In this document: piece by piece, positions 54,437 to 63,142 of the stretch
Layout: every line of letters begins with the position of its first letter
How positions within the stretch are numbered: the first letter of the stretch is position 1
Assembly (NCBI RefSeq): GCF_014645835.1
Contig: NZ_BMMM01000011.1
Location: forward strand, 1 to 64,000
Direction of reading: 5' to 3'
Length of the DNA stretch: 64,000 nucleotides
Origin: Streptomyces albiflavescens
GTDB taxonomy: Bacteria > Actinomycetota > Actinomycetes > Streptomycetales > Streptomycetaceae
Position numbers and translations under genes: made by a program
The notes under the pieces: generated by a model
Seen by the model: the letters and a program-made list of their open reading frames with translations, nothing else
Told to the model about the DNA's origin: nothing
The model's database searches: none

Positions 54437-55444
54437 GTGATCTCGTACATCCTCCGTCGGACGGCAGCGGCAGTGATCCTGCTTCTGGTCGTCTCCGCGG
54501 TCACCTTCGCCATCTTCTTCCTGCTGCCACGGATGGCCGGCCAGACCGCCGACCAGTTGGCGCAGCAGTACATCGGTAAGAGCCCGTCGAAGGCCGACAT
54601 CCTCGCGGTCAAGCACAACCTCGGTCTGGACCAGCCCCTTTATGTCCAGTACTGGCACTTCATCAAGGGGATCGTGGCCGGCGCCACCTATGACCTGGGC
54701 CCCACCACGGCGCACTGCAACGCACCGTGCTTCGGCTACTCCTTCAAGACCCACGAGGCGGTCTGGCCGCAGCTGACCTCCCGCCTCCCGGTGACCGTCT
54801 CGCTCGCCGCGGGCGCCGCCGTGATGTGGCTGATCTCCGGTGTGGCCGTCGGTGTGGTCTCCGCGCTCAAGCCGCGCTCGTTCTTCGACCGCGCCTTCAT
54901 GGGCGTCGCGCTGGCCGGTGTCTCGCTGCCCATGTTCTTCACGGGCAACCTGGCGATCCTGCTCTTCACCTACCAGTGGCCGATCTTCGGCCGCACGTAC
55001 GTCCCGTTCACCGAGAACCCCGCCCAGTGGGCCAACACGCTCTTCCCCGCGTGGTGTTCACTCGCACTCCTGTACTCCGCCATCTACGCGCGGCTCACCC
55101 GCTCGGGCATGCTGGAGACGATGAACGAGGACTTCATCCGCACGGCCCGCGCCAAGGGTCTGCGCGAGCGCAACGTGGTGGTCCGGCACGGACTGCGCGC
55201 TGCTCTCACCCCGATCATCACCGTCTTCGGCATGGACCTCGGTCTGCTGCTCGGCGGTGCCCTGATCACCGAGACCGTGTTCTCGCTGCACGGTGTCGGC
55301 CAGTACGCGGTGCAGGCCATCGACGACAACGACCTGCCCCCGATCCTCGGCGTCACCCTGCTCGCCGCCTTCTTCGTCGTCATCGCAAATCTCCTGGTGG
55401 ACCTGCTGTACGCCGCCGCCGACCCGCGGGTGAGGCTCTCGTGA
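54437..55444 (+). CDS. Oligopeptide ABC transporter permease (DppB/OppB type)
   Basis: 335 residues. The N-terminal helix MISYILRRTAAAVILLLVVSAVTF and the coupling loop TMNEDFIRTARAKGLRERNVVVRHGLRAAL are typical of OppB. GTG start. Its stop overlaps the next GTG by four bases (GTGA). Pairs with the upstream permease. Confidence 0.94.
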   Translation: MISYILRRTAAAVILLLVVSAVTFAIFFLLPRMAGQTADQLAQQYIGKSPSKADILAVKHNLGLDQPLYVQYWHFIKGIVAGATYDLGPTTAHCNAPCFGYSFKTHEAVWPQLTSRLPVTVSLAAGAAVMWLISGVAVGVVSALKPRSFFDRAFMGVALAGVSLPMFFTGNLAILLFTYQWPIFGRTYVPFTENPAQWANTLFPAWCSLALLYSAIYARLTRSGMLETMNEDFIRTARAKGLRERNVVVRHGLRAALTPIITVFGMDLGLLLGGALITETVFSLHGVGQYAVQAIDDNDLPPILGVTLLAAFFVVIANLLVDLLYAAADPRVRLS

Positions 55445-56538
55445 CCGAACTGTCCAAGACCGGCGCCGCGGTCGGCGAGCCCGTCTCCGCCCCGTCGGAC
55501 GCGCCGAGCACCTTCCTCGAAGTGCGCGACCTCAAGGTGCACTTCCCGACCGACGACGGCCTGGTCAAGTCCGTCGACGGGCTCAGCTTCTCGGTGGAGA
55601 AGGGCAAGACCCTCTCCATCGTGGGTGAGTCGGGCTCCGGCAAGTCCGTCACCTCGCTGGCGATCATGGGCCTGCACCGGCTCGGCGCGCGCGGCAAGAA
55701 CGTCCAGATGTCGGGCGAGATCTGGCTGGACGGCCAGGAACTGGTGAACGCCGACCCGGACGAGGTGCGCAAGCTCCGCGGCCGCGAGATGGCGATGATC
55801 TTCCAGGACCCGCTGTCGGCGATGCACCCGTACTACACGATCGGCAGCCAGATCGTGGAGGCGTACCGCGTCCACCACAAGGTCGACAAGAAGACCGCGC
55901 GCAAGCGGGCCATCGAGATGCTCGACCGAGTCGGCATCCCCGAGCCCGCCAAGCGAGCCGACAGCTACCCGCACGAGTTCTCCGGCGGTATGCGTCAGCG
56001 CGCGATGATCGCGATGGCGCTGGTCAACAACCCCGAGCTGCTCATCGCGGACGAGCCGACGACCGCCCTGGACGTCACCGTCCAGGCGCAGATCCTCGAC
56101 CTCATCCGGGATCTGCAGAAGGAGTTCGGCTCCGCGGTCATCCTCATCACCCATGACCTGGGTGTGGTCGCCGAGATCGCCGACGAGGTCCTGGTGATGT
56201 ACGGCGGCCGGTGCGTGGAGCGCGGCGCGGTCGACGAGATCTTCGAGAAGCCGCAGCACCCGTACACCTGGGGCCTGCTCGGCTCGATGCCCCGCATCGA
56301 CCGGGAGACCTCCGACCGGCTCATCCCGGTCAAGGGCCAGCCGCCGAGCCTCATCAACGTCCCCTCGGGCTGCGCCTTCCACCCGCGCTGCCCGTACGCG
56401 GACCTGCCCAAGGGCGATGTCACCCGTACCGTGCGCCCCGAACTGCAGCTGGTCGGCAGCGGGCACTACACCGCCTGCCACCTCTCGCAGGAGGACCGTA
56501 CGCGGATCTGGACCGAAGAGATTGCGCCGAAGCTGTGA
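55441..56538 (+). CDS. Oligopeptide ABC transporter ATPase (DppD/OppD type)
   Basis: 365 residues. Walker A GESGSGKS, Q-loop MIFQDPLSAMHPYY, signature FSGGMRQR, Walker B LLIADEPTTALD and H-loop LITHDLGVV are all intact. The oligopeptide C-terminal domain has the Cys-rich CAFHPRCPYA and TACHLS, which in related transporters bind an Fe-S cluster. Coupled to both neighbours by GTGA overlaps. Confidence 0.95.
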   Translation: MTELSKTGAAVGEPVSAPSDAPSTFLEVRDLKVHFPTDDGLVKSVDGLSFSVEKGKTLSIVGESGSGKSVTSLAIMGLHRLGARGKNVQMSGEIWLDGQELVNADPDEVRKLRGREMAMIFQDPLSAMHPYYTIGSQIVEAYRVHHKVDKKTARKRAIEMLDRVGIPEPAKRADSYPHEFSGGMRQRAMIAMALVNNPELLIADEPTTALDVTVQAQILDLIRDLQKEFGSAVILITHDLGVVAEIADEVLVMYGGRCVERGAVDEIFEKPQHPYTWGLLGSMPRIDRETSDRLIPVKGQPPSLINVPSGCAFHPRCPYADLPKGDVTRTVRPELQLVGSGHYTACHLSQEDRTRIWTEEIAPKL

Positions 56539-58028
56539 GTGAGACGAAGAAAACGGACGCCGCCGACGCGGTGGTCCCGCAGCAGGCAGTGGCCCCCGAG
56601 GACCGCGCGGACTCCGCGAAGGGCTCGGGCGACCGCGAGGTACTGCTGCGGGTCCAGGGGCTGAAGAAGCACTTCCCCATCCGGAAGGGCGTCCTCCAGC
56701 GCCAGGTCGCCGCGGTCAAGGCCGTCGACGGCATCGACTTCGAGGTCCGCAAGGGCGAAACCCTCGGCGTCGTCGGCGAGTCCGGCTGCGGCAAGTCGAC
56801 CATGGGCCGGGTCATCACCCGCCTCCAGGACCCGACCGGCGGCACCATCGAGTTCGAGGGTCAGGACATCACCTCGCTCAGCGTGGGGAAGATGCGCCCG
56901 CTGCGCCGGGACATCCAGATGATCTTCCAGGACCCGTACGGGTCGCTGAACCCCCGGCACACGATCGGCTCGATCGTCTCGGCGCCCTTCCGGCTGCAGG
57001 GCGTGGCGCCCGAGGGCGGCGTGAAGAAGGAGGTCCAGCGGCTGCTCGAGCTGGTGGGCCTGAGCCCCGAGCACTACAACCGCTACCCGCACGAGTTCTC
57101 CGGCGGTCAGCGCCAGCGCATCGGCATCGCCCGCGCGCTCGCCCTGAAGCCGAAGCTGGTCGTGGCGGACGAGCCGGTCTCCGCGCTGGACGTGTCGATC
57201 CAGGCGCAGGTCGTGAACCTGATGGACGACCTGCAGTCCGAGCTCGGTCTGACGTACGTGATCATCGCGCACGACCTCTCCGTCGTACGCCATGTCTCGG
57301 ACCGCATCGCGGTGATGTACCTCGGCAAGATCGTCGAACTCGCCGACCGCACCTCGCTGTACGAGGCGCCGATGCACCCGTACACCAAGGCCCTGATGTC
57401 GGCCGTGCCGGTGCCGGACCCCAAGCGCCGGGGCGCCAAGAGCGAGCGGATCCTGCTCAAGGGCGACGTGCCCTCGCCGATCGCGCCGCCGAGCGGCTGC
57501 CGCTTCCACACGCGGTGCTGGAAGGCCACGGAGATCTGCAAGACGACCGAGCCTCCGCTGCTTGAGCTGAAGCCCGGTCAGCAGGTCGCCTGCCACCACC
57601 CGGAGAACGCCGCGGACCAGGCGCCGCAGGACACGGTGCTGCTGTCGGCGGCGAGGGAAGCGGTGGAGCTGGTGATTCCGGCTCAGTCTTCTCCGCAGGA
57701 GTCCGAGGCGTCTAAGGAGGCTTCGGAGCCGGAGGCCGCCGAGCCGGTGGTCGCCAAGGCGGCTGCCGAGGAGGAGGCGCCTGCCGAGGCCGAGGCCGAG
57801 GCCGAAGGGGCCGACGACGCCGCGGAAGCGGAGACGGAAGCCGAGGAGGGCGACGCCTCCGCCGAGACCGAGGCCCACGAGGCGGAAGCCTCCGCCGACG
57901 CCGAAGCCGCTGAAGTCGACGCCTCCGTCGAAGCCGAGACCGAAGCCGCTGAAGTCGACGCCTCCGTCGAGGCCGAGGCGAAGTCCGATGCCGCGGAAGC
58001 CGATCGTCAGGAGTCAACTGACAAGTAG
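56535..58028 (+). CDS. Oligopeptide ABC transporter ATPase (DppF/OppF type) with long acidic tail
   Basis: 497 residues, about 110 to 140 longer than the family. Walker A GESGCGKS, Q-loop FQDPYGSLNPRH, signature FSGGQRQR, Walker B LVVADEPVSALD and the Cys-containing C-domain (CRFHTRCW, VACHHPEN) are complete by about residue 355. From about 390 to the end the chain is almost only Glu, Ala, Asp and Ser. A 39-bp direct repeat (57906 and 57945) produces EAAEVDASVEAE twice. The tail is probably disordered and strongly acidic; its role is unknown. Confidence 0.93.
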   Translation: MSETKKTDAADAVVPQQAVAPEDRADSAKGSGDREVLLRVQGLKKHFPIRKGVLQRQVAAVKAVDGIDFEVRKGETLGVVGESGCGKSTMGRVITRLQDPTGGTIEFEGQDITSLSVGKMRPLRRDIQMIFQDPYGSLNPRHTIGSIVSAPFRLQGVAPEGGVKKEVQRLLELVGLSPEHYNRYPHEFSGGQRQRIGIARALALKPKLVVADEPVSALDVSIQAQVVNLMDDLQSELGLTYVIIAHDLSVVRHVSDRIAVMYLGKIVELADRTSLYEAPMHPYTKALMSAVPVPDPKRRGAKSERILLKGDVPSPIAPPSGCRFHTRCWKATEICKTTEPPLLELKPGQQVACHHPENAADQAPQDTVLLSAAREAVELVIPAQSSPQESEASKEASEPEAAEPVVAKAAAEEEAPAEAEAEAEGADDAAEAETEAEEGDASAETEAHEAEASADAEAAEVDASVEAETEAAEVDASVEAEAKSDAAEADRQESTDK

Positions 58029-58124
58029 GCCATGACGACTTGGCAAAGTCATGAACATGCTCGTACGGGAGAGTGCAGAGTCTCGCGTGTCCGTTAGTTC
58101 GGAACACGTTCGAAAGGGACGCTC

Positions 58125-59516
58125 ATGGCACTCTCCCGTTCGGCACGTTTAGGGGCCCTCGCCACCGCGGCGGCCTCCTTCCTCCTCATCGCCGCCTCCT
58201 CCGCCCCGACCCCGGGCGCCGACGGCATCGGCGACCCCTACTTCCCGCAGCTCGGCAACGGCGGCTTCGATGCCCGCCACTACGACCTCGACGTGGCGTA
58301 CAACCCGGACACCGACCGCCTCGACGGCCGTACGACTCTGACGGCCCGCGCCACCCAGAACCTCTCCGCCTTCGATCTGGACCTCCAGAAGCTGGACGTC
58401 ACGAAGGTCGAGGTGAACGGCAGACGCGCCGACTTCACGCGAGCGGGCGACGAGATCCACATCACCCCGCGCGGCACCCTGCCCAAGGACAGGACCTTCA
58501 CGGTGACCGTCACCTACGGTGGCGTCCCCGAAGCCCTCAACGGCCCCATCGTCTTCGGCTCCGACTACGGGTGGATGAAGACCACCGACGGCGTCTTCGT
58601 CGCCTGTGAACCCAACGCCGCCTCCACCTGGTTCCCGTCCAGCGACCACCCGTCCGACAAGGCCACGTACGACATCCGCATCAAGGCCCCGAAGGGTCTG
58701 ACCGGTGTCTCCAACGGCCGCCTCGTATCGACGTACGACAGGGGCGGCCAGACCGTCACACACTGGCGCGAGAACAGGCCCATGGCCACGTATCTCGCGA
58801 CCGCGACCATCGGCAAGTTCGACGTGAAGACCGGGAAGACCCCGGCCGGGACACCCGTCTACGTCGCCATCGACCCGGTGCTGGCCAACAGCAACAGCGT
58901 CGACGTGTACGGCGTCACGGCCGAGGCCACCGACTACTGGTCGCAGGTCTTCGGCCCCTACCCCTTCGAGGAGACCGGCGCGATCGTCGACGACATGCCG
59001 GAGGCCGGGTTCTCGCTGGAGGTCCAGTCGAAGCCCGCGTACTCCGCCGTGCGCTCGGAGTCGACCATCGTGCACGAGCTGGCCCACCAGTGGTTCGGTG
59101 ACTCCGTCTCGGTGGAGCGCTGGAAGGACATCTGGCTGAACGAGGGCTTCGCGACCTACGCCCAGTGGCTGTGGTCCGAGCACAAGGGCATCCGCTCGGC
59201 GCACGACTCGTTCGTGGCCGGGTACAACGCCCGGCCCGCGGACTCGGCGTTCTGGCAGATCACGGTCGCCGACCCGCAGCGCGACACCATGTTCGCCTCG
59301 GCGGTCTACCAGCGTGGTGCGATGACGCTCCAGATGCTGCGCGAGCGCATCGGCGACACCGCCTTCTTCAAGCTGCTGCCCGCCTGGACGAAGCTGCATC
59401 GCTACGGCAACGCGAACACCGCGGACTTCATCAGGCTCGCCGAGAAGATCTCGGGCCAACAGCTGGACGACCTGTTCCAGACCTGGATCTACACGACCGG
59501 CAAGCCCGTGGTGTAG
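58125..59516 (+). CDS. Secreted M1-family metallopeptidase (short form)
   Basis: 463 residues. Signal peptide SARLGALATAAASFLLIAASSA. N-terminal saddle domain, then the catalytic domain with HELAHQWFGD (His317, His321) and NEGFATYAQW (Glu340). It stops after the thermolysin-like domain and lacks the helical ERAP1-type C-domain of full aminopeptidases. It probably trims peptides outside the cell, fitting the opp importer directly upstream. The ATG follows GAAAGGGACGCTC. Confidence 0.93.
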   Translation: MALSRSARLGALATAAASFLLIAASSAPTPGADGIGDPYFPQLGNGGFDARHYDLDVAYNPDTDRLDGRTTLTARATQNLSAFDLDLQKLDVTKVEVNGRRADFTRAGDEIHITPRGTLPKDRTFTVTVTYGGVPEALNGPIVFGSDYGWMKTTDGVFVACEPNAASTWFPSSDHPSDKATYDIRIKAPKGLTGVSNGRLVSTYDRGGQTVTHWRENRPMATYLATATIGKFDVKTGKTPAGTPVYVAIDPVLANSNSVDVYGVTAEATDYWSQVFGPYPFEETGAIVDDMPEAGFSLEVQSKPAYSAVRSESTIVHELAHQWFGDSVSVERWKDIWLNEGFATYAQWLWSEHKGIRSAHDSFVAGYNARPADSAFWQITVADPQRDTMFASAVYQRGAMTLQMLRERIGDTAFFKLLPAWTKLHRYGNANTADFIRLAEKISGQQLDDLFQTWIYTTGKPVV

Positions 59517-59582
59517 GCCGCAGAACCTGCCGCGAGCCTTGCTTTGTAAGGTGCACGCCCGTCGGCGGGTGAGAATGTTCGG

Positions 59583-60248
59583 GTGCTTCAGGAACTGTTC
59601 ACTCCCTCCGTCCAGCATGTGCTCGACCTCGTGGGGATCTTCGTCTTCGCGATCTCCGGCGCGCTGCTGGCCGTCCGCAAGAACTTCGACGTCTTCGGCA
59701 TCGCCGTACTTGCCGAGGTCACGGCGCTGGGCGGAGGGCTGTTCCGGGATGTGATCATCGGGGCCGTGCCCCCGGCCGCGTTCACCGACCTCGGCTACTT
59801 CACCACTCCGCTGCTCGCCACGCTGCTCGTCTTCTTCCTCCACCCGGAGGTGGAGCGGATCCAGGTGGCCGTCAACGTCTTCGACGCGGCCGGGCTCGGC
59901 CTCTTCTGCGTCGCGGGCACCACGAAGGCGTACGAGTACGGGCTCGGCCTGCCCCAGTCGGCCGCCCTGGGTCTCACCACCGCGGTCGGCGGCGGCGTGC
60001 TGCGCGACGTGCTCGCCAACGAGGTGCCCTCGCTGCTGCGCTGGGACCGTGACCTGTACGCGGTGCCCGCGATGGTGGGCGCCACGATGGTCGTGCTGTG
60101 CATCCGCTACGACGTGCTGTCCCCGTTCACCAGCGGGCTCGCGGTGGTCACCGCCTTCGTCCTGAGGCTGCTCGCGATGCGGTACCACTGGCGAGCGCCG
60201 CGTGCCTGGCACCGTCGCTCGACGGCAGCTGAGCCGGAGACCCCGTAG
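59583..60248 (+). CDS. TRIC-type cation channel / UPF0126 membrane protein
   Basis: 221 residues with about seven membrane segments in two repeats, each having a Gly-rich kink followed by RD: GGGLFRDVIIG and GGGVLRDVLAN. This matches bacterial TRIC channels (monovalent cations) and the UPF0126/YadS group. GTG start; no clear ribosome site. Its last 101 bp overlap the esterase gene on the other strand. The C-terminal PRAWHRRSTAAEPETP lies in that overlap. Confidence 0.92.
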   Translation: MLQELFTPSVQHVLDLVGIFVFAISGALLAVRKNFDVFGIAVLAEVTALGGGLFRDVIIGAVPPAAFTDLGYFTTPLLATLLVFFLHPEVERIQVAVNVFDAAGLGLFCVAGTTKAYEYGLGLPQSAALGLTTAVGGGVLRDVLANEVPSLLRWDRDLYAVPAMVGATMVVLCIRYDVLSPFTSGLAVVTAFVLRLLAMRYHWRAPRAWHRRSTAAEPETP

Positions 60249-61389
60249 GCGTCCTGGCTCCCTTCGGGCCGGTGCCGATCTGCTGGGTCAGCCAGCGGAA
60301 CACCTCCGGGACCTGCGGCCGCCACAGCCCCATGTCGTGGCCGCCCGCGCTCCTCGGCAGCAGCACCACGTCCACGGTCGTCGGCGGCTTCGCGATCTGC
60401 TGGAGCGCGGCGCCCGCCTGGTAGCCGTCCCCGGACTCGCCGGAGAAGTAGAGCGCGACGTGCGGCGGGGTGCGGTAGGCGCGCAGCAGCAGGTAGGGGT
60501 TGTTCTGCCGGCGCAGCATCAGGCTCTGTGCGGCGAGGGACTTCCGTTCGCCGATCGGGTCGTTGTAGCCGGACAGGCTCGCCGCCGCCCGGTAGCGGTC
60601 GGGGTGGGCGACGGCGAGCTTCGTCGCGCAGTGGGCCCCCGCCGAGTAGCCGGCGGTCGCCCAGCCGTCGGGAGCCGCCTCGGCACGGAAGTTGTCCGTC
60701 ACCATCCTGGGCACGTCGATGCTGAGCCAGCTGTCGGCGTTCACCGTGCCCGGGACGTTCGCACAGCCCGTGTCCACCTTGGCCAGCAGTGTGGTGCGCG
60801 GCGCGACCAGGATGAACGGTGCCACCTGACCGGCGCGCATCATCGGCAGCAGTTGCTCGTGCACCTTCAGCGAACCGAACCAGGCCTTGGCCGAGCCCGG
60901 GTAGCCCGGCAGCAGCTCGACGACGGGGAACCTCCGGTGCCGGTAGGCGGCCTCGTGGTACTGCGGCGGCAGCCAGACGTAGACCTCCGCGTTCACCCCC
61001 GACACCCGGCCCTTGAGCTGGGTGACGCGCACCCCGCCCGCCTGGTGCATGCCGGGACCGTCGGCCTGGGTGAACGTCTGCCGGACCTTGGGCAGTTGCT
61101 GGAGTGCGATCCCGCCGGTGCCGTCCCTGCCGAGGTCGGCGGCCTGCTGGACGTGGTTGCCGGTGCCGAGGAGGTCGGCCCAGTTGTCGTACAGGCTGTT
61201 GGCGTTGTTGACGAGGACGAAGACAAGGGTGATCGCGGTGCCCTGGGCGAACAGCAGCATCAGCACCCGGGCGGCGCTGCGCACGGGCGCCGGGCCGCGG
61301 ACTCGGGACCAGAGGGCCAGGGGCAGGACGAGGGCGAGGGCGAACAGCGCGATCGCGGTGAAGAGGAACGGCGTCCCGGTGAGGCTCAT
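60148..61389 (-). CDS. Membrane-anchored alpha/beta-hydrolase (esterase-D / mycolyltransferase-like)
   Basis: 413 residues. Two N-terminal helices (about 8-27 and 41-62) anchor an extracytoplasmic hydrolase domain. FPVVELLPGYPGS begins the core, nucleophile Ser249 is in GYSAGAH and His350 in SAGGHDMGLW. Its reach is secreted substrates, but the substrate is unknown. The last 33 residues, Ser/Arg/Ala-rich, lie antisense to the TRIC gene and are probably an evolved extension. The ATG at 61389 is good. Confidence 0.9.
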   Translation of the reverse strand: MSLTGTPFLFTAIALFALALVLPLALWSRVRGPAPVRSAARVLMLLFAQGTAITLVFVLVNNANSLYDNWADLLGTGNHVQQAADLGRDGTGGIALQQLPKVRQTFTQADGPGMHQAGGVRVTQLKGRVSGVNAEVYVWLPPQYHEAAYRHRRFPVVELLPGYPGSAKAWFGSLKVHEQLLPMMRAGQVAPFILVAPRTTLLAKVDTGCANVPGTVNADSWLSIDVPRMVTDNFRAEAAPDGWATAGYSAGAHCATKLAVAHPDRYRAAASLSGYNDPIGERKSLAAQSLMLRRQNNPYLLLRAYRTPPHVALYFSGESGDGYQAGAALQQIAKPPTTVDVVLLPRSAGGHDMGLWRPQVPEVFRWLTQQIGTGPKGARTPTGSPAQLPSSDGARHAALASGTASRAASGRRR

Positions 61390-61554
61390 GTCAGTTCAGA
61401 GGAGAAGCTGAGCCGGTTGGTCACGGGTCATTACGGACACTTACCAAGAAATTGCCGAATCCTCACCTGGGTCACCGGGGTGGTGTCGCGAGACGTCACA
61501 TCACCGCAACAGTCAAAGCTACCGCTTAGTAATTTCCTGTTGTACCGTTCAGGT

Positions 61555-62415
61555 ATGTCAGAAGCAGCTTCGGTACAGGCCGTACGGGCCACGATCGGCG
61601 ACAGTGAGTTCGACCGGGACACCGCGGTCACCCTGCGCGAGCCCGGCGTCTACGACATCGACCTCTCCGCCGGGTGGACGATCATCAACGCGGTGAACGG
61701 CGGGTATCTCCTCGCCGTCCTGGGCCGCGCGCTCGCGGACGCCCTGCCGCATTCCGACCCGTTCACGATCTCCGCGCACTACCTGACCGCGTCCCAGCCG
61801 GGCCCCGCGGTCGTCCGCACGGACGTCGTGCGGACGGGCCGGACCCTGTCGACCGGTCAGGCGTCCCTCTTCCAGTACGACGAAGCGGGCCGCGAGGTCG
61901 AGCGGATCCGTGTCCTCGCCTCGTACGGCGATCTCGACACCCTGCCCGACGACGTCCGTACGACCGCGAAAGCGCCCGCGATCCCGCCGATGGACCAGTG
62001 CTTCGGCCCGCAGGACGCGCCCGCTCCGATCCCCGGCAGCTCGGCCATCACCGACCGGCTCTTCCTCAAGCTCGACCCGTCGACCCTGGGCTGGGCGCTC
62101 GGCGCGCCGTCCGGGAAGGGCGAGATGCGGGCCTGGTTCGGTCTCGCCGACGGCCGCGACGCGGACCCCCTCTCGCTGCTCCTCGCGGTCGACGCCCTGC
62201 CGCCGACCGCCTTCGAGATCGGCCTGTCCGGCTGGGTGCCGACCGTCGAGCTGACGGTGCATGTGCGCTCCCGTCCGGCACCCGGTCCGCTGCGGGTGTC
62301 GATCACCACCCGCAACCTCGCCGGCGGCTTCCTGGAGGAGGACGCCGAGGTGTGGGACAGCGCGGACCGGCTGGTCGCGCAGTCCCGGCAGCTCGCGCGG
62401 GTCAGGCTCGGCTGA
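61555..62415 (+). CDS. Acyl-CoA thioesterase-like (TesB-type double hotdog) protein
   Basis: 286 residues. The two hotdog halves show NAVNGGYLLAVLGRALADALPHSDPFTISAHYLTASQPGP and, later, LSLLLAVDALPPTAFEIGLSGWVPTVELTVHVRSRPAPGPL. Family members cleave acyl-CoA thioesters; the substrate is unknown. TACCGT ends six bases before the ATG and no ribosome site is seen, so it is probably leaderless. Confidence 0.85.
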   Translation: MSEAASVQAVRATIGDSEFDRDTAVTLREPGVYDIDLSAGWTIINAVNGGYLLAVLGRALADALPHSDPFTISAHYLTASQPGPAVVRTDVVRTGRTLSTGQASLFQYDEAGREVERIRVLASYGDLDTLPDDVRTTAKAPAIPPMDQCFGPQDAPAPIPGSSAITDRLFLKLDPSTLGWALGAPSGKGEMRAWFGLADGRDADPLSLLLAVDALPPTAFEIGLSGWVPTVELTVHVRSRPAPGPLRVSITTRNLAGGFLEEDAEVWDSADRLVAQSRQLARVRLG

Positions 62416-62430
62416 GCCGCCGCTCCTGCC

Positions 62431-63039
62431 TCACGCGGTGACGAGCGGGTGGCGGCCGAGCCAGGCCGCCAACCGCCCGTAGGCGTCGGCCCCTTCGGGG
62501 GTCGGCACCGCCGAGTCGAAGGGCAGCTCCTCGTCGTCGCGCTGCCCGTCGGGCAGTACGCGATGGGCGATCGCGAGCGCGAACTCGGCCAGTTCCGGGT
62601 CGAGTTCGCGCGGCCGGCCGAGGCTCTCGGACAGGTCCCAGGTGTGGGTGACGGCCTCCATGACGTACCCGGAGAGCGCGTTGCGGCCGGGCGCCTCGCC
62701 CCACGGCACGCGCACCGGCGCGTCCATCCGGGCGTCGTCCGCCCAGGCCTTCAGAACCCGCGCCCTGACGTCGTCGTACGCGGCCGGCCAGCCGTCGTCC
62801 CCGACCCCGTCCGCGAACGGGTGCACGGCGAGCCCGTCGCCGCCCTCGCCGATCACGGCGATACGGCGGGTGCCGCCGACGATGTGCGACAGCAGGGTCC
62901 GTACGTCGAAGTCGGCGCACGGAGTCGGCGCGTCGAGCTGCTCCGGTCGTACCGTCTCGACCAGCGCGGCGATCTGCTCGGTGGCACGGGTGTACAGGGG
63001 GCGGGGATCGATGGTGTGCGCGGTGTTCATGGCGTTCAT
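62431..63039 (-). CDS. TIGR03086-family (DinB/MDMPI-like) metal-binding protein
   Basis: 202 residues. Four-helix DinB-like fold with LDAPTPCADFDVRTLLSHIVGG, typical of the TIGR03086/maleylpyruvate-isomerase N-domain. His residues in LLSHIVGG and EAVTHTWDLSESLG are the likely metal ligands. Enzymes of this type use mycothiol or similar thiols; activity here is not known. The ATG has GGAAGAGG six bases upstream. It is divergent from a WYL regulator. The convergent neighbour ends 15 bp away. Confidence 0.88.
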   Translation of the reverse strand: MNAMNTAHTIDPRPLYTRATEQIAALVETVRPEQLDAPTPCADFDVRTLLSHIVGGTRRIAVIGEGGDGLAVHPFADGVGDDGWPAAYDDVRARVLKAWADDARMDAPVRVPWGEAPGRNALSGYVMEAVTHTWDLSESLGRPRELDPELAEFALAIAHRVLPDGQRDDEELPFDSAVPTPEGADAYGRLAAWLGRHPLVTA

Positions 63040-63090
63040 GGCTGACCTCTTCCGTGTGGCGGTGTGCCCCCACGTTCGCCGCATAACCTG

Positions 63091-63105
63091 ACAGTTTCCG
63101 TCAAC
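63091..63105. promoter_or_regulatory. Dyad in the TIGR03086/WYL intergenic region
   Basis: TGAC and GTCA flank a seven-base spacer, and CCTGAC recurs about 24 bp further on. Between two divergent genes it is a plausible site for the WYL regulator. It is only a short match. Confidence 0.35.
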
Positions 63106-63142
63106 ATTTGCCTGACCTTTCGACGGGCGCGATCCTGGGGGC

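Noticed and set aside
58149..60212. A 687-codon minus-strand open frame across the M1 peptidase and TRIC genes
   Set aside because: It covers two well-supported plus-strand genes and shows no domain or ribosome site.
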